Shown piece after piece: positions 32,111-44,560 of a stretch of DNA of 64,000 bases. Origin of the DNA: Gari tellinella (Eukaryota; Mollusca; Bivalvia; Cardiida; Psammobiidae). Made by a program: the position numbers and the translations under genes. Where the stretch lies: the NCBI GenBank assembly GCA_922989275.2, contig OV277858.1, forward strand, positions 13,229,027 to 13,293,026. The letters run 5' to 3'. Under the pieces are notes generated by a model, which worked only from the letters and a program-made list of their open reading frames with translations, did not search any database and was not told the origin of the DNA. Positions within the stretch are counted from its first letter, which is position 1. Every line of letters starts with the position of its first letter.

Positions 32111-33706
32111 GCTAAGGCTGATTTGATCAGCATTTACTGAACTTTCGTATATATAAACCTTTTTAAAACTGCTCACTATTTTATCTGGTATGTTCATTAA
32201 TATACACGATTGCTGAATGTTATAATTTTAAGTGTTGATGTTAACTGTGTGATAATATTTTGACCGGTTGGTGTACGTCTTTTGATCTAAAATGTTTGGT
32301 TTGGCATGCTAGATTTTTGGACCGGGCATGTAAAACGTAAATGAATAATCCAAATAATATAATGGCTAAATGCCGCTGTGAACGAACAGACCGATGTTTA
32401 ACACTGTTGTACATCTGAACGAGGTTGGTTTTACTAAAGCTGTATATGGTCCACAATGGTTTTTCAAAATAAACGACTCAAACTATTATCGGTTCAAGTA
32501 TGTACGGCAAATTACAACTTAATTCAGGATAAACGTTGTGTGGAAGATTCTTACACCGCATGTTCAGATAACTGTATCTAGTCCAACGTCCTTTAGCATG
32601 CAAACAAACCTTATAGTACGACATCTAATGTTCATCAATACTCTCCAATAGTCAATCATTGCACCCCCATGATTATTAAATTGACATGGGTACGGAATAA
32701 TTATTTACGAATCGGAATAACACACGCATAACTGTTCTAATCAATTGAAACACATGACTTTTAGCGCATATTAAAATAAGAGTTAGCTGCTTAGACGTAA
32801 GCTGCGTTGTTTGATATATTAAGAATAGGAAAAGTTGGTTTATTGAAGATAAAATAATTTTGGACACCTTGCTGTTGCTTGTGTACTCATTTTGACGCAA
32901 GTTTGGCATTCCTGTTCGCCTAGGCCCATTTTCTCTTAGACCATTTGTGTAGATGGCCAACGATCATTCAAACATGTCGTTTCTGAGTAAAATGTAATGT
33001 TTGGAGGCCATCGATCGGCATCGATACGGTACTTGAACACGCTACACGTTTGTCACATATTTATACACTGTTACCTCACGTATTTACGGAGATCAATAAG
33101 CACAATCACACTTATTTTATTTTCTGGTATTTATTTTCATACACACAATTATCGTTTTAATATACGGACATTGTACCGAAGCAATACACTTCATTTAACA
33201 ATTATTTCCAAGACAGGACGTTATGTATGACTACCAAACATAGTAACAAATAGACAAATAGAAGGCTGGGATAGAAATGACAATATTCGTGTTATATCTC
33301 TGTCGTACATTACTCCAATTAATATTTCTTATAGGATTATTAGCGAAGATATTGAACCCACGTGTTAACGTAATCGTGAATTTACTCGAAAACTATATTC
33401 CGGTTTAACATTAGTGTCGCCTATTCTTTTTTTTCTAAACAGTTTTGAAAGTAATATCATTCGCTACGGTTTCTAACAAGTTACTGCTTATTTCGATGAT
33501 ACAAATTAAAGCACAACGTGTATGAATTTTAGTTCAAATGTAGGCTGGAATAGTTAAAATAAGTTATATAGATGCATATGATTTAACTATTTTAATTGTT
33601 AGTTCAAGTGTGCAAAATCTTAACAGTCAATATGAAAACTGTTGCAAGCTACAAACCTAAAGCAGTGGACAATTCAACAACCAATTTATAGTGACTCTGT
33701 ATCGTC
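32111..33706. other. Unassigned AT-rich DNA
   Basis: No domain or repeat recognised. Short open frames (32241-33230) look like chance. Confidence 0.35.
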
Positions 33707-33710
33707 GTAT

Positions 33711-34672
33711 CGTCGTGTGAGTCTTACAACGTTCTATCTCACATGAGGGTTGTTTTGAGAAAATCGACTTTAAAGTTTTGGACCAATTAAACAGCATTAT
33801 TTTGATGGATTTTGAAAATTCTTTCGACTTTACCTAATGAATTGTGAATGCAAAGGGTTCCATTTAAAGTTTTATGAGGATTGTAAGCATGCTTTTTGAG
33901 ATATATCTTACTTTCGGTTTGAGATAGATCATTTCTCCAACTCTACCTTCTATTTCACTCATTATTACAATGTTCTATGTCCATTTTGTGGAGATAGAAC
34001 ATTATTAACAATACAGTTTCAGACAACTGCATGAACAATTACAGTATTACAATGTTCTATGTCCATTCTAAATACTCCCCATAGGGGATATTTTTGCTTA
34101 TTTTGATGAAATTATCCACTCGGCCAAGAAATACAGGTCGCTGACAAGCACATAAAATAGAATACTTCTTAAGAATTGGGTTTGGTTTGTTGTTGTTGTT
34201 AACATCCGTACATGCGACCTCGGTTTATAAAGTCTCCCTTGTGCGACTTGGCTTGGTGGGACTTCTTTAAAGGGGTATTCTGTTTTACTTTCATATTGTT
34301 TTAAGCAGTTATCTGCTTTAAATTAATCACTTTACTTTGACCTACACATGTAGTTAAAGATACATGGGTATTTCGCCGATTACACTGTACACCAAAAACC
34401 ATGAAGGTCGCAGCCATTTTGGAAATTTCTGTCACGTGATCCAATTGGAACACAATGACTGGATAAATTGGACATAGATCGTTGTAAGACTAAACAAAAC
34501 GTTAAAAATGGAGATAGAACATTGTAATATTGGCGATAACTTCAAACAGAAAGCTCGGATAAAAAAATATGATTTGCACCAGGAGATAGCTCTTGAAAAT
34601 AGCGTTCTAACGGTATATAGAACTCTATTTGTTTACAAATTGGACATAGAACGTTGTAAGACTCACGCGACG
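33711..34672 (+). mobile_element. MITE-B, full copy, 962 bp
   Basis: Both ends carry CGTCG(T/C)GTGAGTCTTACAACGTTCTAT in inverted orientation (33711-33737 and about 34646-34672). A possible 4 bp duplication GTAT lies just outside each end (33707-33710 and 34673-34676). Motifs of the type ACATAGAACGTTG or ACAATGTTCTATGTCC recur inside near 33970, 34053, 34470 and 34520, so the end sequence is repeated internally. The interior has no transposase-like frame. Confidence 0.8.
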
Positions 34673-35299
34673 GTATGTTATCTCTGTACATCAATGGTTA
34701 TACGGGGATGCAAACTTGTAAGGTTTATTTCTCATTGTCCTCTGACATGTCTTGCTGATAAATAGGCTGATAAGCTGAATGGATATACACTGTTGTAAAT
34801 GTCAAAGGCCGAAGTAATTTGCTATACAAATATATTCATTGTGTGCTACCTTGATGCCGTTATGTATGCTCCAATACTGAAATGTTAGTTTTCAAACTAC
34901 TAAGATGATAAACTATTCACCAGTTTTACTTATTTGATATTGGGTTTTCAGTTAAAAAAAAATGCCACAAAAGTAAGTGTTACAGCATACCATTGGACAT
35001 TTTCAACATAATGTTAAAGGCTACAAAGTACCATCGTAAACATTTTGTCAAAAACGCCCGAAACAATCGTACGAGAATAGAGACTGACTACTTGTTGGGA
35101 AATTTGGTATACAACACAATATGGAGAAGAACACAGATGATATAAAGTGTGTGTTTTTAAACGTGTTGTGTTGAAATAAAACTAGAATACGGCCTCTGTA
35201 TAGCAATTTGTGAAGACGTTAAATGTTTGTTACCTCCGTAACGTTTCGGATACCATTAACCTTTAGTATTAAAAGGTGCTTAAAGCTATAGTCTACAAC
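34673..35299. other. Spacer between two opposed MITE-B copies
   Basis: About 630 bp of unassigned DNA. It is the loop of a 2.5 kb inverted structure. Confidence 0.5.
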
Positions 35300-36254
35300 T
35301 TTCATACTTGCAAAGAGTTCTATGTATATTTTGTAAACAAATATAGTTTTATATACCGATGGAGAGCTGTTTTCAAATGCTATCTCGTGGTGCAAATCAT
35401 ATGTTTAACCGAGCTTTCTATTTGAAGTTATCGCCAGTATTACAATGTTCTATCTCCATTTTCAACGTTATGTTTAGTCTTTCAATGATCTATGTCCAAT
35501 TTATCCAGTCATTGTGTTCCAATTGGATCACGTGACAGAAATTTCTAAAATGGCTGCGACCTTCATGGTTATTGGCGTACAGTTTAATAGGCGAAATGCC
35601 CATGTATCTTTAACTACATGTGTAGGTCAAAGTAAAGTGATTAATTTAAAGCAGATAGCTGTTTAAAACAATATGAAAGCAAAACTGAATACCTCTTTAA
35701 AGAGGTCCCACCAAGCAAAGTCGTACAAGGGAGACTTTATAAACCGAGGTCGCATGTACGGATGTTAACAACAACAACAAACCAAACCCCACTATTAAAA
35801 AGTATTCCGTTTTGTCTGCTTGTAAGCGATCTGTATTTCTTGGCCGAGGGGATAATTTCATCAGAATAAGCAAACATATCATACGGGGAGTATTTAGAAT
35901 GGACATAGATCATTGTAATAATGTAATTGTTCATGCAATTGTCTAAAAAATGTATTGTTAATAATGTTCTATCTCCACAAAATGGACATAGAACATTGTA
36001 ACAATGAGTGAAATAGAAGATAGAGTTTGAGAAAGTATCTATCTCAAACCGAAAGTAAGTTATCTCAAAAAACATGCTTACAATCCTCATAAAACTTTAA
36101 CTGGAACCCTTTGCATTCACAATTCATCAGGTTAAGTATTAAGAATTTTCAAAATCCATCAAAACTATGCTTTTTTCATTGGTCCAAAACTTTAAAGTCG
36201 ATTTTCTCAAAACCACCCTCATATAAGATAGAACGTTGTAAGACTGACACGGCG
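35300..36254 (-). mobile_element. MITE-B, second copy, inverted
   Basis: The reverse complement follows the whole of 33711-34672 block by block: GTCTTACAACGTTCTATCT at 36229-36247, TTTAAAGTCGATTTTCTC, TAACATCCGTACATGCGACC at 35746-35765, TCCAATTGGATCACGTGAC, and GTTTACAAAATATACATAGAAC at 35321-35342. The outer end near 35300 is eroded. With the first copy it makes a long inverted repeat. Confidence 0.8.
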
Positions 36255-36486
36255 AAATGTTGTGGTATTTGGTAGAATTGACCCTCAGTATACGTGTTTG
36301 TTATAAGCTGATTCAATATGGCCATGTACCCTTAGTCCATGCTTATATTTCTTTTCGATAAGCATGAAGACACCAAAAGGGCAACATAATAGCGAAGGCA
36401 TCGACGAGATGTTGACTTGAATTATTGCTTTATATAAGTCAGCTATAGAGCTGTTTTTGAAGGAAAACAAATCAATATGAGAGTCG

Positions 36487-36592
36487 AGCAGTCTTGGATC
36501 CTGACCAGATGCCGCGTTACACGGCGTCCGAGCGGGATCCAAACTGTCTACAAAAGTCGAATTTTTACGCGTTTGTCAGTGTAAGAGTTAAT
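36487..36592. mobile_element. TTAA MITE family, half copy
   Basis: It carries the family hairpin (CTTGGATCCTGACCAGATGC ... GAGCGGGATCC) and the right half up to GTGTAAGAG followed by TTAA (36589-36592). The left end is not recognisable. Confidence 0.65.
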
Positions 36593-36789
36593 CTGTAATA
36601 ACTATACACATGAAAGGTACATATATAACAGGTCTTACTTTTTTGTTTATGTATGGAAGGTATAAATATGGTCTCGAGTGATTACCTTTTAACTCAGCTA
36701 GGGACGATAACACTCGTCATCTATAAAATATTGATATTATAGGAACACATTTGTCACATGCAAACAGTGTATACTCGGATCTGTCTATA

Positions 36790-37520
36790 AATATATTGTT
36801 ATCATCTTTATTAACCTGAATAATTCAGGACCATATTTAATGCCAAAATCATTGTACAATATCAGAACCCAGTTATTATGGGGGTAATCAATATACATGT
36901 ATAACATTCAAAGGTAAATGCTTACTTTTCACCTCATGGATCGACTCTGAAATTCTATTCATAAATGAGGTCATACATTATAATGGCGAAATTTATAAAA
37001 ACTTAATAAACAAACTAAACATTTGGAGCAACTGGTTTTTCTAAATTTACAAAACTAAAAGCAGCAATTCCGAATGCCTGGAACACCATTTTGAAATCAG
37101 ACCAATCCATAAAAACACAAGTTAGTATTAACACAAAACCAATTTTCGGTAAAAATTGTAATATCACTAAATTAGACAACAAGGATATAAAGAGAAAATT
37201 TGTTGCAAATCAATTTGAAACACCATACATACACAAATTATTGGAGGAAAAACTGAAAGAAAAGTTCAGTTGCATGAAGTCTGCTACACAATGAATATTC
37301 TGTATATAGACAGCAGACTAAACAAGCTTAAAGTCAAACTTATCCATGAAATCATTGCAACTAATGAAAACCTTTTTACTTGGAAACTAATACAAACCCC
37401 ATTCTGCAAGTGATGTAATGAAATTGAAACATTCGAACATTTTTTCATCTATTGTCCGTATCGCAATACCTTTTGGATCAAAATACATAATCTTCTTTCA
37501 AAATAGGCATTATCACCGTA
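36790..37520 (+). pseudogene. L1/Tx1-type LINE, C-terminal fragment of a second copy
   Basis: In broken frames: LLWG then FTSWIDSEILFINEVIHYNGEIY, LNIWSNW, then NDKSIKTQVSINTK-type sequence from 37091, HEIIATNENLFTWKL, and a Cys/His end FCK-CNEIETFEHFFIYCPY at about 37408-37455. This is the post-RT to zinc-knuckle order of L1/Tx1 ORF2. The cluster differs from that at 27010, so it is another copy. Multiple stops; dead. Confidence 0.7.
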
Positions 37521-39057
37521 TAGCAACGACTCCGGAAATAGGTACCAGCAAATCGATAAATAGATGGTCGTTTATACAGGGGCATGTTAATAAAATGCAA
37601 AAATTGTGGTAAATAGCAGGATCTAGAATTGCATTTCTTGTAATTTACTGATAGAAAGATACAACAATTAGTAGGCTCTTCCTGATTCTACCTAAACTAT
37701 GTGTGGATACCTTTTTGATTGCATATTTCCCGGGTTGGTACAACAAAAACAGCAGCGAGTAAGACAAAAACGTTCTCTCAAGCGCATTTCTTATCTTCTT
37801 ACCCACACTTTCAAGCGTTTTTTGGCATCATATTACAGATATAACGTCTGTACAAGCGATGAATACAGCTTATGAGCGAACATGGCTTTGAAATTGACTA
37901 AAGAAGAAAGGTGCCGGTGTACGGCGAATAGGTCTTTATGTCTTGATGACTGTACGGTGAATAGCTCGAGAAGTGTACGGCGAATAGCTCTATATAATTA
38001 CATGAATTTTAACACGAAATGTACGACGTCCTGAATGGTAAAGTATAAGGTCGGAGTTCCATTGCTGCCTGATACACTATACGTTTGTAATCCAAGATCC
38101 GCATCTGTGAAATTTGCTCGCTTATTAACCGCTTATATGTACTTTGAATTCGAAATAACAATGAGACTGGTAGAACAGTGAAATGAAAACAATCTTGTAA
38201 TTGGGACATAGAGAAATTTACAAATTGACTTTAAAATGTCCATATGGTTAGACAAATAACCAGTTTGACCACCATCATCACCAAGGGAAGATGGCGAGGC
38301 AGTTGCAAGATGTAAGGGTAATAAGAAGAGCTGTCATGAGTTAAGGCTAGATGTTGCAAAAGTTTAATGATCATTGGATGAGAAGAAGCTTCCAAGCAGA
38401 ATTTCAGAACACGATGAACTTAGTACATTGTAAATGACCATCTGGAAATGGAAATCGGTAACTTCAAGCATCGGATTCTTTGGACTGGAGAAAATTAGGA
38501 AGGAATAGTTGATATAAGAATAGATGTGGAAAAAGACGTAAGAAAGGGGCTATTCTACAAACTAAATATACTAGGTAATGCGTGAAGAAATAGTTAAATT
38601 ACACCCATGTAGCACTTGACAAAGGTGCAAAGAGACATGCAAAGGCATGAAGAAGAACTACACAGACTATCTGGCCACAGAAACTGAAGAAGCAGCTGCA
38701 AGTATATTGTAAACACAACTAAGGCACGGACAGGATTATTCAATTCCTCAGATGCACAAGCTTGAAACCAACAGAGTGAAATCATCTCCAACGATGACCA
38801 AAATCTGAGGTGCTGGTAAGAGTATTTCGATAGTGTACTTAATAGTAAGTACCCTGCCACTTAGGCCGAACTTACACCAGCAGAAGTGCCACTGGACATC
38901 AGAATGAAATCAACAGTAGGAGATCAGGAGATTAGGCAACCACCAAGAAACTAAAGAGTGAAAAGGCATTTTGGATAGCACACCTACAGGCAGAGTTTCA
39001 TAGTTGCTGAAAGCGGGGGACATAAATTTGTAAATGATTATATGCTCCAGGTTTGTT
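37521..39057. other. Unassigned; possibly decayed coding remains
   Basis: At 37918-37990 TGTACGGCGAATAG-type motifs repeat three times at 25-32 bp spacing. From 38280 to 38990 the base composition changes (more G and purine-rich on the plus strand) and the plus strand gives broken coding-like pieces such as RCKETCKGMKKNYTDYLATE. I do not recognise the family, and stops are frequent. Confidence 0.3.
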
Positions 39058-39068
39058 AAGGATCCAGA

Positions 39069-39356
39069 TTTGATTTGATTTGATTTTTTACGTCACTTTC
39101 AACAGTATTTCAGTCATATCGCGACGTCCAGCTAATTACAGGTGGAGGAAGACACGAGACGTCATTTTTGCACTGTTTCAGGCATAAATTGGCATCTGGG
39201 TAGACCCACCGACCTTCCGCAAGCCAGCTGGAAGGCTTCCCCATATGAAAAATCCGAACGACCCTCCTGGGATTCGAACTCACAGCGGTGAGGAGCTATG
39301 TAATGTAAGTCACAGTGACTATACCACTAGGCCACGGAGGCCCCTTTTTTAAGGTA
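39069..39356 (-). mobile_element. tRNA-derived SINE with 11 bp target-site duplication
   Basis: AAGGATCCAGA flanks the element on both sides (39058-39068 and 39357-39367). Read on the minus strand it begins GGCCTCCGTGGCCTAGTGG (A box), with GTGAGTTCGAATCCCAGGAG (B box). A central domain follows, then a 3' part GTCGCGATATGACTGAAATA...GAAAGTGACGT, and it ends in (ATCAA)n-type repeats. A tRNA head, a LINE-derived-looking tail and perfect duplications are the textbook SINE structure. The tail resembles RTE-like 3' ends in molluscs, from memory. Confidence 0.9.
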
Positions 39357-39699
39357 AAGGATCCAGACAGGATACGTAGTAATAGGATATTTCTTGAAAA
39401 TAATTCAAGATGGTAGTAAACCATTCGGTTTCATATTATAAAGTCTACTCATCAAATATTCACAATGTGTAATGTTATCTATTTAAAGTCCGATTGTGTT
39501 TTCAGACCTTTTCTTGATGCCTGAAATACAATAACGGTTAATAATAATGTTTGAACATTCTTATGGGCCAAACTGATCTATGAAATGATGAAGACGGACC
39601 TAAATCTCCAAAATGGGCGATTTAAAATCATAAAAAAGCGAAAATAGAACGTCTGTCATAAACATTACCACACGGCTTAGTATCACGTGATACAGTCGA

Positions 39700-40560
39700 A
39701 TTCAACTTCACTGGGGGCAACCGTATCTACCTCCGCCCGTCCATCCATCAGTCAGACTATCACACTTTTTTGTCCGCTCTCTAACTCAACAATTTTTTAT
39801 TCGATCTTCCACAAACTTGCTGAAAATGTTTATTGATATCAAATCAAGGTTTAATTTGATTACTACAAACATCGCATAAGGTATTTTTGAGTTATTGCCT
39901 ATTAATTAATAAAACATGACCGCTTCAGTCATGTTTGCACTCTAAAACAAACAACTTTTATCGGATATTCACCAAACATGCTGCAAATATGTATTCATAA
40001 AATTTGTTAGGCCTAGTTTGATTATTACAAAGATATTATGTGGCATATCTGAGTTTTTGCCCTTTATGTATTAAAAATGACTGTTTTCAGCAAGTTTTGC
40101 TCTCTAACACAAATACATTTTATTGGATCTTCACCAAACTTGCTGAAAATGTTTATTGATATAAAATCAAGGTTCAGTTTCATAACTACTAAAATCGCAT
40201 AAGGTATATTAGAGTTTTTGCCTGTTTTTAAATGAAAAATGACGGTTTCAGTCACTTTTTGCGCTCTAACACATACAGTTTTTATCGGATATTCATTAAA
40301 CTTGCTGAAAATATTTAATTATATAAGATTGAGGTCTGGTTAGATGATTACAAAAATCGCATGTGGCATATCTGAGTTTTTGCCCACTATGTATTAAAAA
40401 TGACTGTTTCAGCATTTTTCGCTTTCTAACACATACAAATTTTATCAGATATTCACCAAACTTGTTGAAATGTTTACTAATATTAAATCTAGGTCCATCG
40501 TCTTAACTACCAAAATCGCACAAGGCATGTTGAAGTTATTGCCCTTGAATGACTAAAATT
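39700..40560 (+). repeat. 160 bp tandem repeat, third array (about 5 units)
   Basis: GCTCTCTAAC-type landmarks at about 39776, 39937, 40099, 40261 and 40421 give a period of 160-162 bp. Units match the arrays at 21630-23215. The lead-in CACTGGGGGCAACCGT resembles CACTTGGGGTGACCGT before the first array, followed by CCGTCC/CATCCATC-type simple sequence. Confidence 0.85.
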
Positions 40561-41130
40561 TTGCTATTTTAACCTTATTTTTGCCTGTAAAAGGACCAGT
40601 TTTAATTCTATTTTCAGCCAAATATTTGGTCAATGGTTGCATGTGCTTCATCTTAGCCGTGTTGGTAATAAGTTAAGTAATAAATGACCACTCAATTTCG
40701 CCTTTACCTCTTTATTATTCTTGAAGGATTTTCATTCAACTGTATTCGATTTTTTTCCTTGACCTAGATTTAATACCAATACACGTTGGCAGCAAGTTTG
40801 GTGAAGATCACCAGAATACTATATGCATAAAACCCAACAACCTTTAGTTTACATTGTGGTTGTTCATGCGTTACGATGTAAAATTCAATAAATATTTCAG
40901 ACTAACAGAAAAGTAATTAGTCAAGTCAAAACTCAAATATTATCAAATTGTTCATAAAGTCCAAATACCTACCATTAATATACCACTCAAAGTTTGCTAA
41001 GCACCAAGAATAAAATTTCCATAGGTTCCCATGCATTAACCCTATAATATCGCAACACATAACTTCCAACGTTTCTGTCCGATTTCTTCTTATTCAGAGA
41101 TATTTGGCCAAAACTTTACTTTACAATTTC
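40561..41130. other. Unassigned AT-rich DNA
   Basis: A degenerate half-unit of the 160 bp repeat may continue to about 40830 (GCAGCAAGTTTGGTGAAGATC at 40788-40808, in the opposite orientation). Nothing else seen. Confidence 0.4.
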
Positions 41131-41390
41131 TAAAAACTGTAAAACTGTTCAGGTCCTTTAGGCGAAACCTGAGGAAATTATCAAAATGTAAGTTATACGC
41201 TGTAATGTTCTTAGAGGTGATATTTGTTAGTAAAACAATGTTTTATTTTTTAATGTTCAATTGTACCCATTTTTACATCTCTAAGAACATTAAAATGTAG
41301 AATTTAATGGATTTGAAAATCTGAGAGATTTCACATTTTCATAATTTATTCGGGTTTTGCCTAAAGGACTTGAATAAGTGTAAATCTTTT
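41131..41390. repeat. Imperfect palindromic element, about 260 bp
   Basis: AGGTCCTTTAGGCGAAACCT (41151-41170) pairs with GGGTTTTGCCTAAAGGACTT (41352-41371). TAATGTTCTTAGAGGTGA (41203-41220) pairs with ACATCTCTAAGAACATTA (41275-41292). Arms of about 110 bp meet in an AT-rich centre near 41245. A fold-back MITE is likely. Confidence 0.75.
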
Positions 41391-42108
41391 AGAGTCTGTA
41401 ATGATGTTATCCAACCCAGGCGACTAAGAGTTAAGGGTTTATCAAACCCATAAGCGAAGTTTTCAAAGTATTTAACTTTTTTTCTTTCATGCTTTTTTTG
41501 AAAGAGCTGTTTATGGTAAATGAACAAACAGAAAAAAGATCATATGTTGATGTGCATTATTTTGCATTACGGCAATTTGGAAAAGATGTGTCAAATTCAG
41601 ACTTTTCTCAAATGTTGTCAAATTTAAAGTATAAGCTTCAATAAAATGTATTTTAAATAACAACAAACATGGTAATTTTATTTTTCATTATGTATGTCAT
41701 GTCTTAGGAAGTATTTTGACATAAATAAACTAAATCAAGACCAAATAGGCAATTAAAATTATGAAAATAAATTGATAGGTTAGAGTTGAAAATGTTGACT
41801 TATTGAAGAAAAAGGAGGTATCTCCCTTTACAAACTTAATCAAAAAATAACATATCGATGATATTTAGAGCTTTATAAATTTGACAGTTGGTGCTTGTTT
41901 TGTTTTAAATTAGTGTTTGTATGAAGAAATACTACTATACACGTATTGAAGCGGACTGTTTGAAAATTTTACACCTTTTAAAATGGCCGTAGAGCCAAAA
42001 GTTGTACACCAAAATGTACACTTTTTCTATTTTTTCACTCATCTTAAATAGCTCTTTAGTACGCATCTATCATAGAGTGTTTTCATATACTTAGAAAAAT
42101 TTCCAAAA
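41391..42108. other. Unassigned AT-rich DNA
   Basis: Nothing recognised. Confidence 0.35.
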
Positions 42109-42725
42109 TTCATGAGTTTGATACACCCTTAACATGAAAATGACTTGGCTCATGATCTCAGTGTGGTCCTTGGCTAGGTCTTCTTCGAGATGTTGGTGAA
42201 TTGTCCAGTGCCGACTGCCCTCCAATCGTCCGTCCGAGTGTTCCTGAGTCCTCTCAATGACTTTCCGAGTAGTCTGGCTCACTACTAGTGATTGTCCCAG
42301 TGTTGCAAAGCCCTCCCAGCTTCTTTCAGAGTGTGCTGCAGCCCTCATAGCGTCCTTCTGAGTGTTTCCGAGTCCTCCCATTGTATTTCCGAGTGCTCAA
42401 ACATCATTCCAGCGTCTTTCAGAGTGTCCCTAATGCCCTCCAACGTATTTCCGAGTATTTTCTAGGCCCTCCTATTGTGTTTCTGAGTGTTGTGCAGCCC
42501 TCCCAGCGTCGTTACGAGTGTTCCTGAGTCCTCCCAGCGTCTTTCATAGTGATCCCTCGCAATGTCTTTCCGAGTGTTATGCAGTCCTCCCATTCGAGTG
42601 TTCCTGAGTTCCTCCTGTGTGTTTCCGAATGGTATGGCGCCCTAACAGTGTCTTTCCGTGTGGTCCAAAGTCATCCCAGCGTCTTTTAGAGTGTTCCTGG
42701 TCCCTCCGAGCGATTTTCCGAGTGC
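42109..42725. repeat. 31 bp minisatellite, block 1 (about 20 units)
   Basis: Degenerate units built on TTCCGAGTGTTCCTGAG and CCCTCCCAGCGTC. The same repeat makes up 45440-46802. Because 31 is not a multiple of 3, every frame of the array cycles through the same peptides, which explains the open frames here. Confidence 0.9.
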
Positions 42726-42730
42726 TTCAA

Positions 42731-42918
42731 ATAAATAAATACGAAAGACTCAAGCACGAAACGCAACACAAACAATACACCCACACCTCAAGCAGAACAC
42801 ACTCAAAGTAATACCATAACAAACATACACACATACACACACGCGCAATACCATTCCTTCATCTACACACTAAATGGAAAATAACACTCAAGACAAACAT
42901 AAAGCAAAGTTAACATAG
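42731..42918 (+). repeat. Dispersed repeat R3, copy 2
   Basis: Matches 24996-25190 in order and orientation (GACTCAAGCACGAAACGC, CTCAAGCAGAACACAC, (AC)n, TTCATCTACACACTAAATGG). It abuts the minisatellite directly. Confidence 0.8.
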
Positions 42919-43104
42919 GAGCCCGCATTGGTACAGTCAGTAGCAATCAATAAGGGGCTCCCAACTTCATTCTTGTCTCCTAGATTCACCTATAAAGACG
43001 AACAGTGTACAAAAAATATAAGCCCTGTTCCACAACCTTAAAATCAAAAAGACCGGTAACACAGTAAATGAATACATGCAAACATCTAACAAAAGTTATA
43101 TGTA

Positions 43105-43631
43105 TAGGTTAGACCATGGTTGCAAGCGAATAAACGATACAGTTCGAGGGGGCGTAGCCCCCGAGAACTGGGTCGTTTATTCGCGCGCAACCATGGTCTA
43201 ACTTATTTAGCACTGGCTTGGGCTCGAGGAAAACAAGAAAACCCTTCGTTTCTGATTTCTGTTTTAGACGAAAGTCATTTTGTTTGTAATATTTTACTAA
43301 AATTGAAAGGTTATTTCAAATGATAAGTTTGAGACATTAAGCATGCTTTAACACCAACATAAATAATGCTTATTGAAGCTCTATATGTAAGCACACTTCA
43401 TAAGTATTTGTCTTTAAAGTCTAGGTCTCATTGTACATAATATAACGTCATGAAGCGTGTGCAGTTCACCTCTGACCTCAGCTGTTTTTAGAATTGTGAC
43501 GTCAAATTGCCTTGAGATGACGCAAGCGAGGAATAAGTGAACAGTTTGTTAGTTATTTCATTGTTTGTTGAAATAAACGATATATTCACAGGTTTTTGAG
43601 GCATCTGATTGGCCGAGAGCTCCAAGCCATG
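43105..43631 (+). repeat. Dispersed repeat R2 (hairpin-headed), full copy 2
   Basis: Begins with the same 100 bp palindrome as at 31582 (43105-43204) and ends at CTCCAAGCCATG. Differences from copy 1 are few, and arm changes such as GATACAGTTC versus GGGTCG are not compensated. An open frame of about 50 codons is shared by both copies but spans the palindrome and is not taken as a gene. Confidence 0.9.
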
Positions 43632-43929
43632 AAGAGTATTAGTAACACGGGAAGGAATAAAACATTCAAGCTCGTGTTAAAAATAACCCACTATGTCAAC
43701 AGAAAATTTGTACTCAAGCGACTAGTCCGTAGTCACGAGTAACTGTAAGACAATAATGTGTTCAGGGTACGACAGAGAGGGAGAGAGAAAAAACAATGCA
43801 CGAAAATCCTACTTAACTCTCCCGGTTAAGGACGGCTTTAGAGATAAACCATCATGTAGTGCTAATCCCTGTCTTTCGTCGCACAACCAAAGAGGAAAGC
43901 ATAGTTATCAATTGTAGATTAATCGATAA

Positions 43930-44560
43930 CCAAACTTGAAGAGTGCAGCAATATAGTTAATCTTTTTTGAGGAAAATCTAATACGTTTCACAAACAGGTT
44001 TTGAAAATGCATATGTCCAAGAATCTTACGAAGTCTGTAAATTACATCACCATAAAACTCCGGATGTGAAATACGTTGCCGCAGAAAATACTTTAAGTTA
44101 CATTTATACTTGTCAATGAGAAGAAGATTTCAATAAAAGAATTAAAAAAATGTTTTACGGAGTTTATGAAATATGTATTCCTGTTTAAGAAGATATTCAG
44201 TAATTGTTTTATTACGAATGTGGAAGTCCTCAACAGAGGTACAGGCCTTAGCAACACGAATAAGTTGTGAAATTTAAACCCCGTAAGATGTAGAACGGGG
44301 AACAACGCCATCTAGATGAGGATAATTTACAATACTAAAATCAAACTCATCTCGTTTATCGTAAATCTTAGAAGAAACAATTCCGTTATTTTTTAAAAGA
44401 TCCAAATCTGAAGATGATGCCGACAAATTTGACTCGTTTGTTTTATTAAGGCGCATTTATTTTTGGTCAATAAAAGGAAACAACGTAATAAGAAATGGGT
44501 TGTCTATATTAGAAATATCATCTAGATAGCGCGATGAATTGTTAAAGAGGCTCGCAACCG
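43930..44560 (-). pseudogene. Reverse transcriptase remnant of an unclassified retroelement
   Basis: On the minus strand the order is NPVASLFNNSSRYLDDISN (an RT motif C of the YLDD type), then KIYDKRDEFDFSIVNYPHLD, VPRSTSYGVQISQLIRVAKA, HIRNKTITEYLLKQ and HKLRKTFF, and in a shifted frame DKYKCNLKYFLRQ and EFYGDVIYRLRKILG. I recall this series of motifs from RT-like proteins that are abundant in molluscs and cnidarians, but cannot name the clade. There are at least two stops and a frameshift near 44135. The N-terminal palm motifs are missing. Confidence 0.6.
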
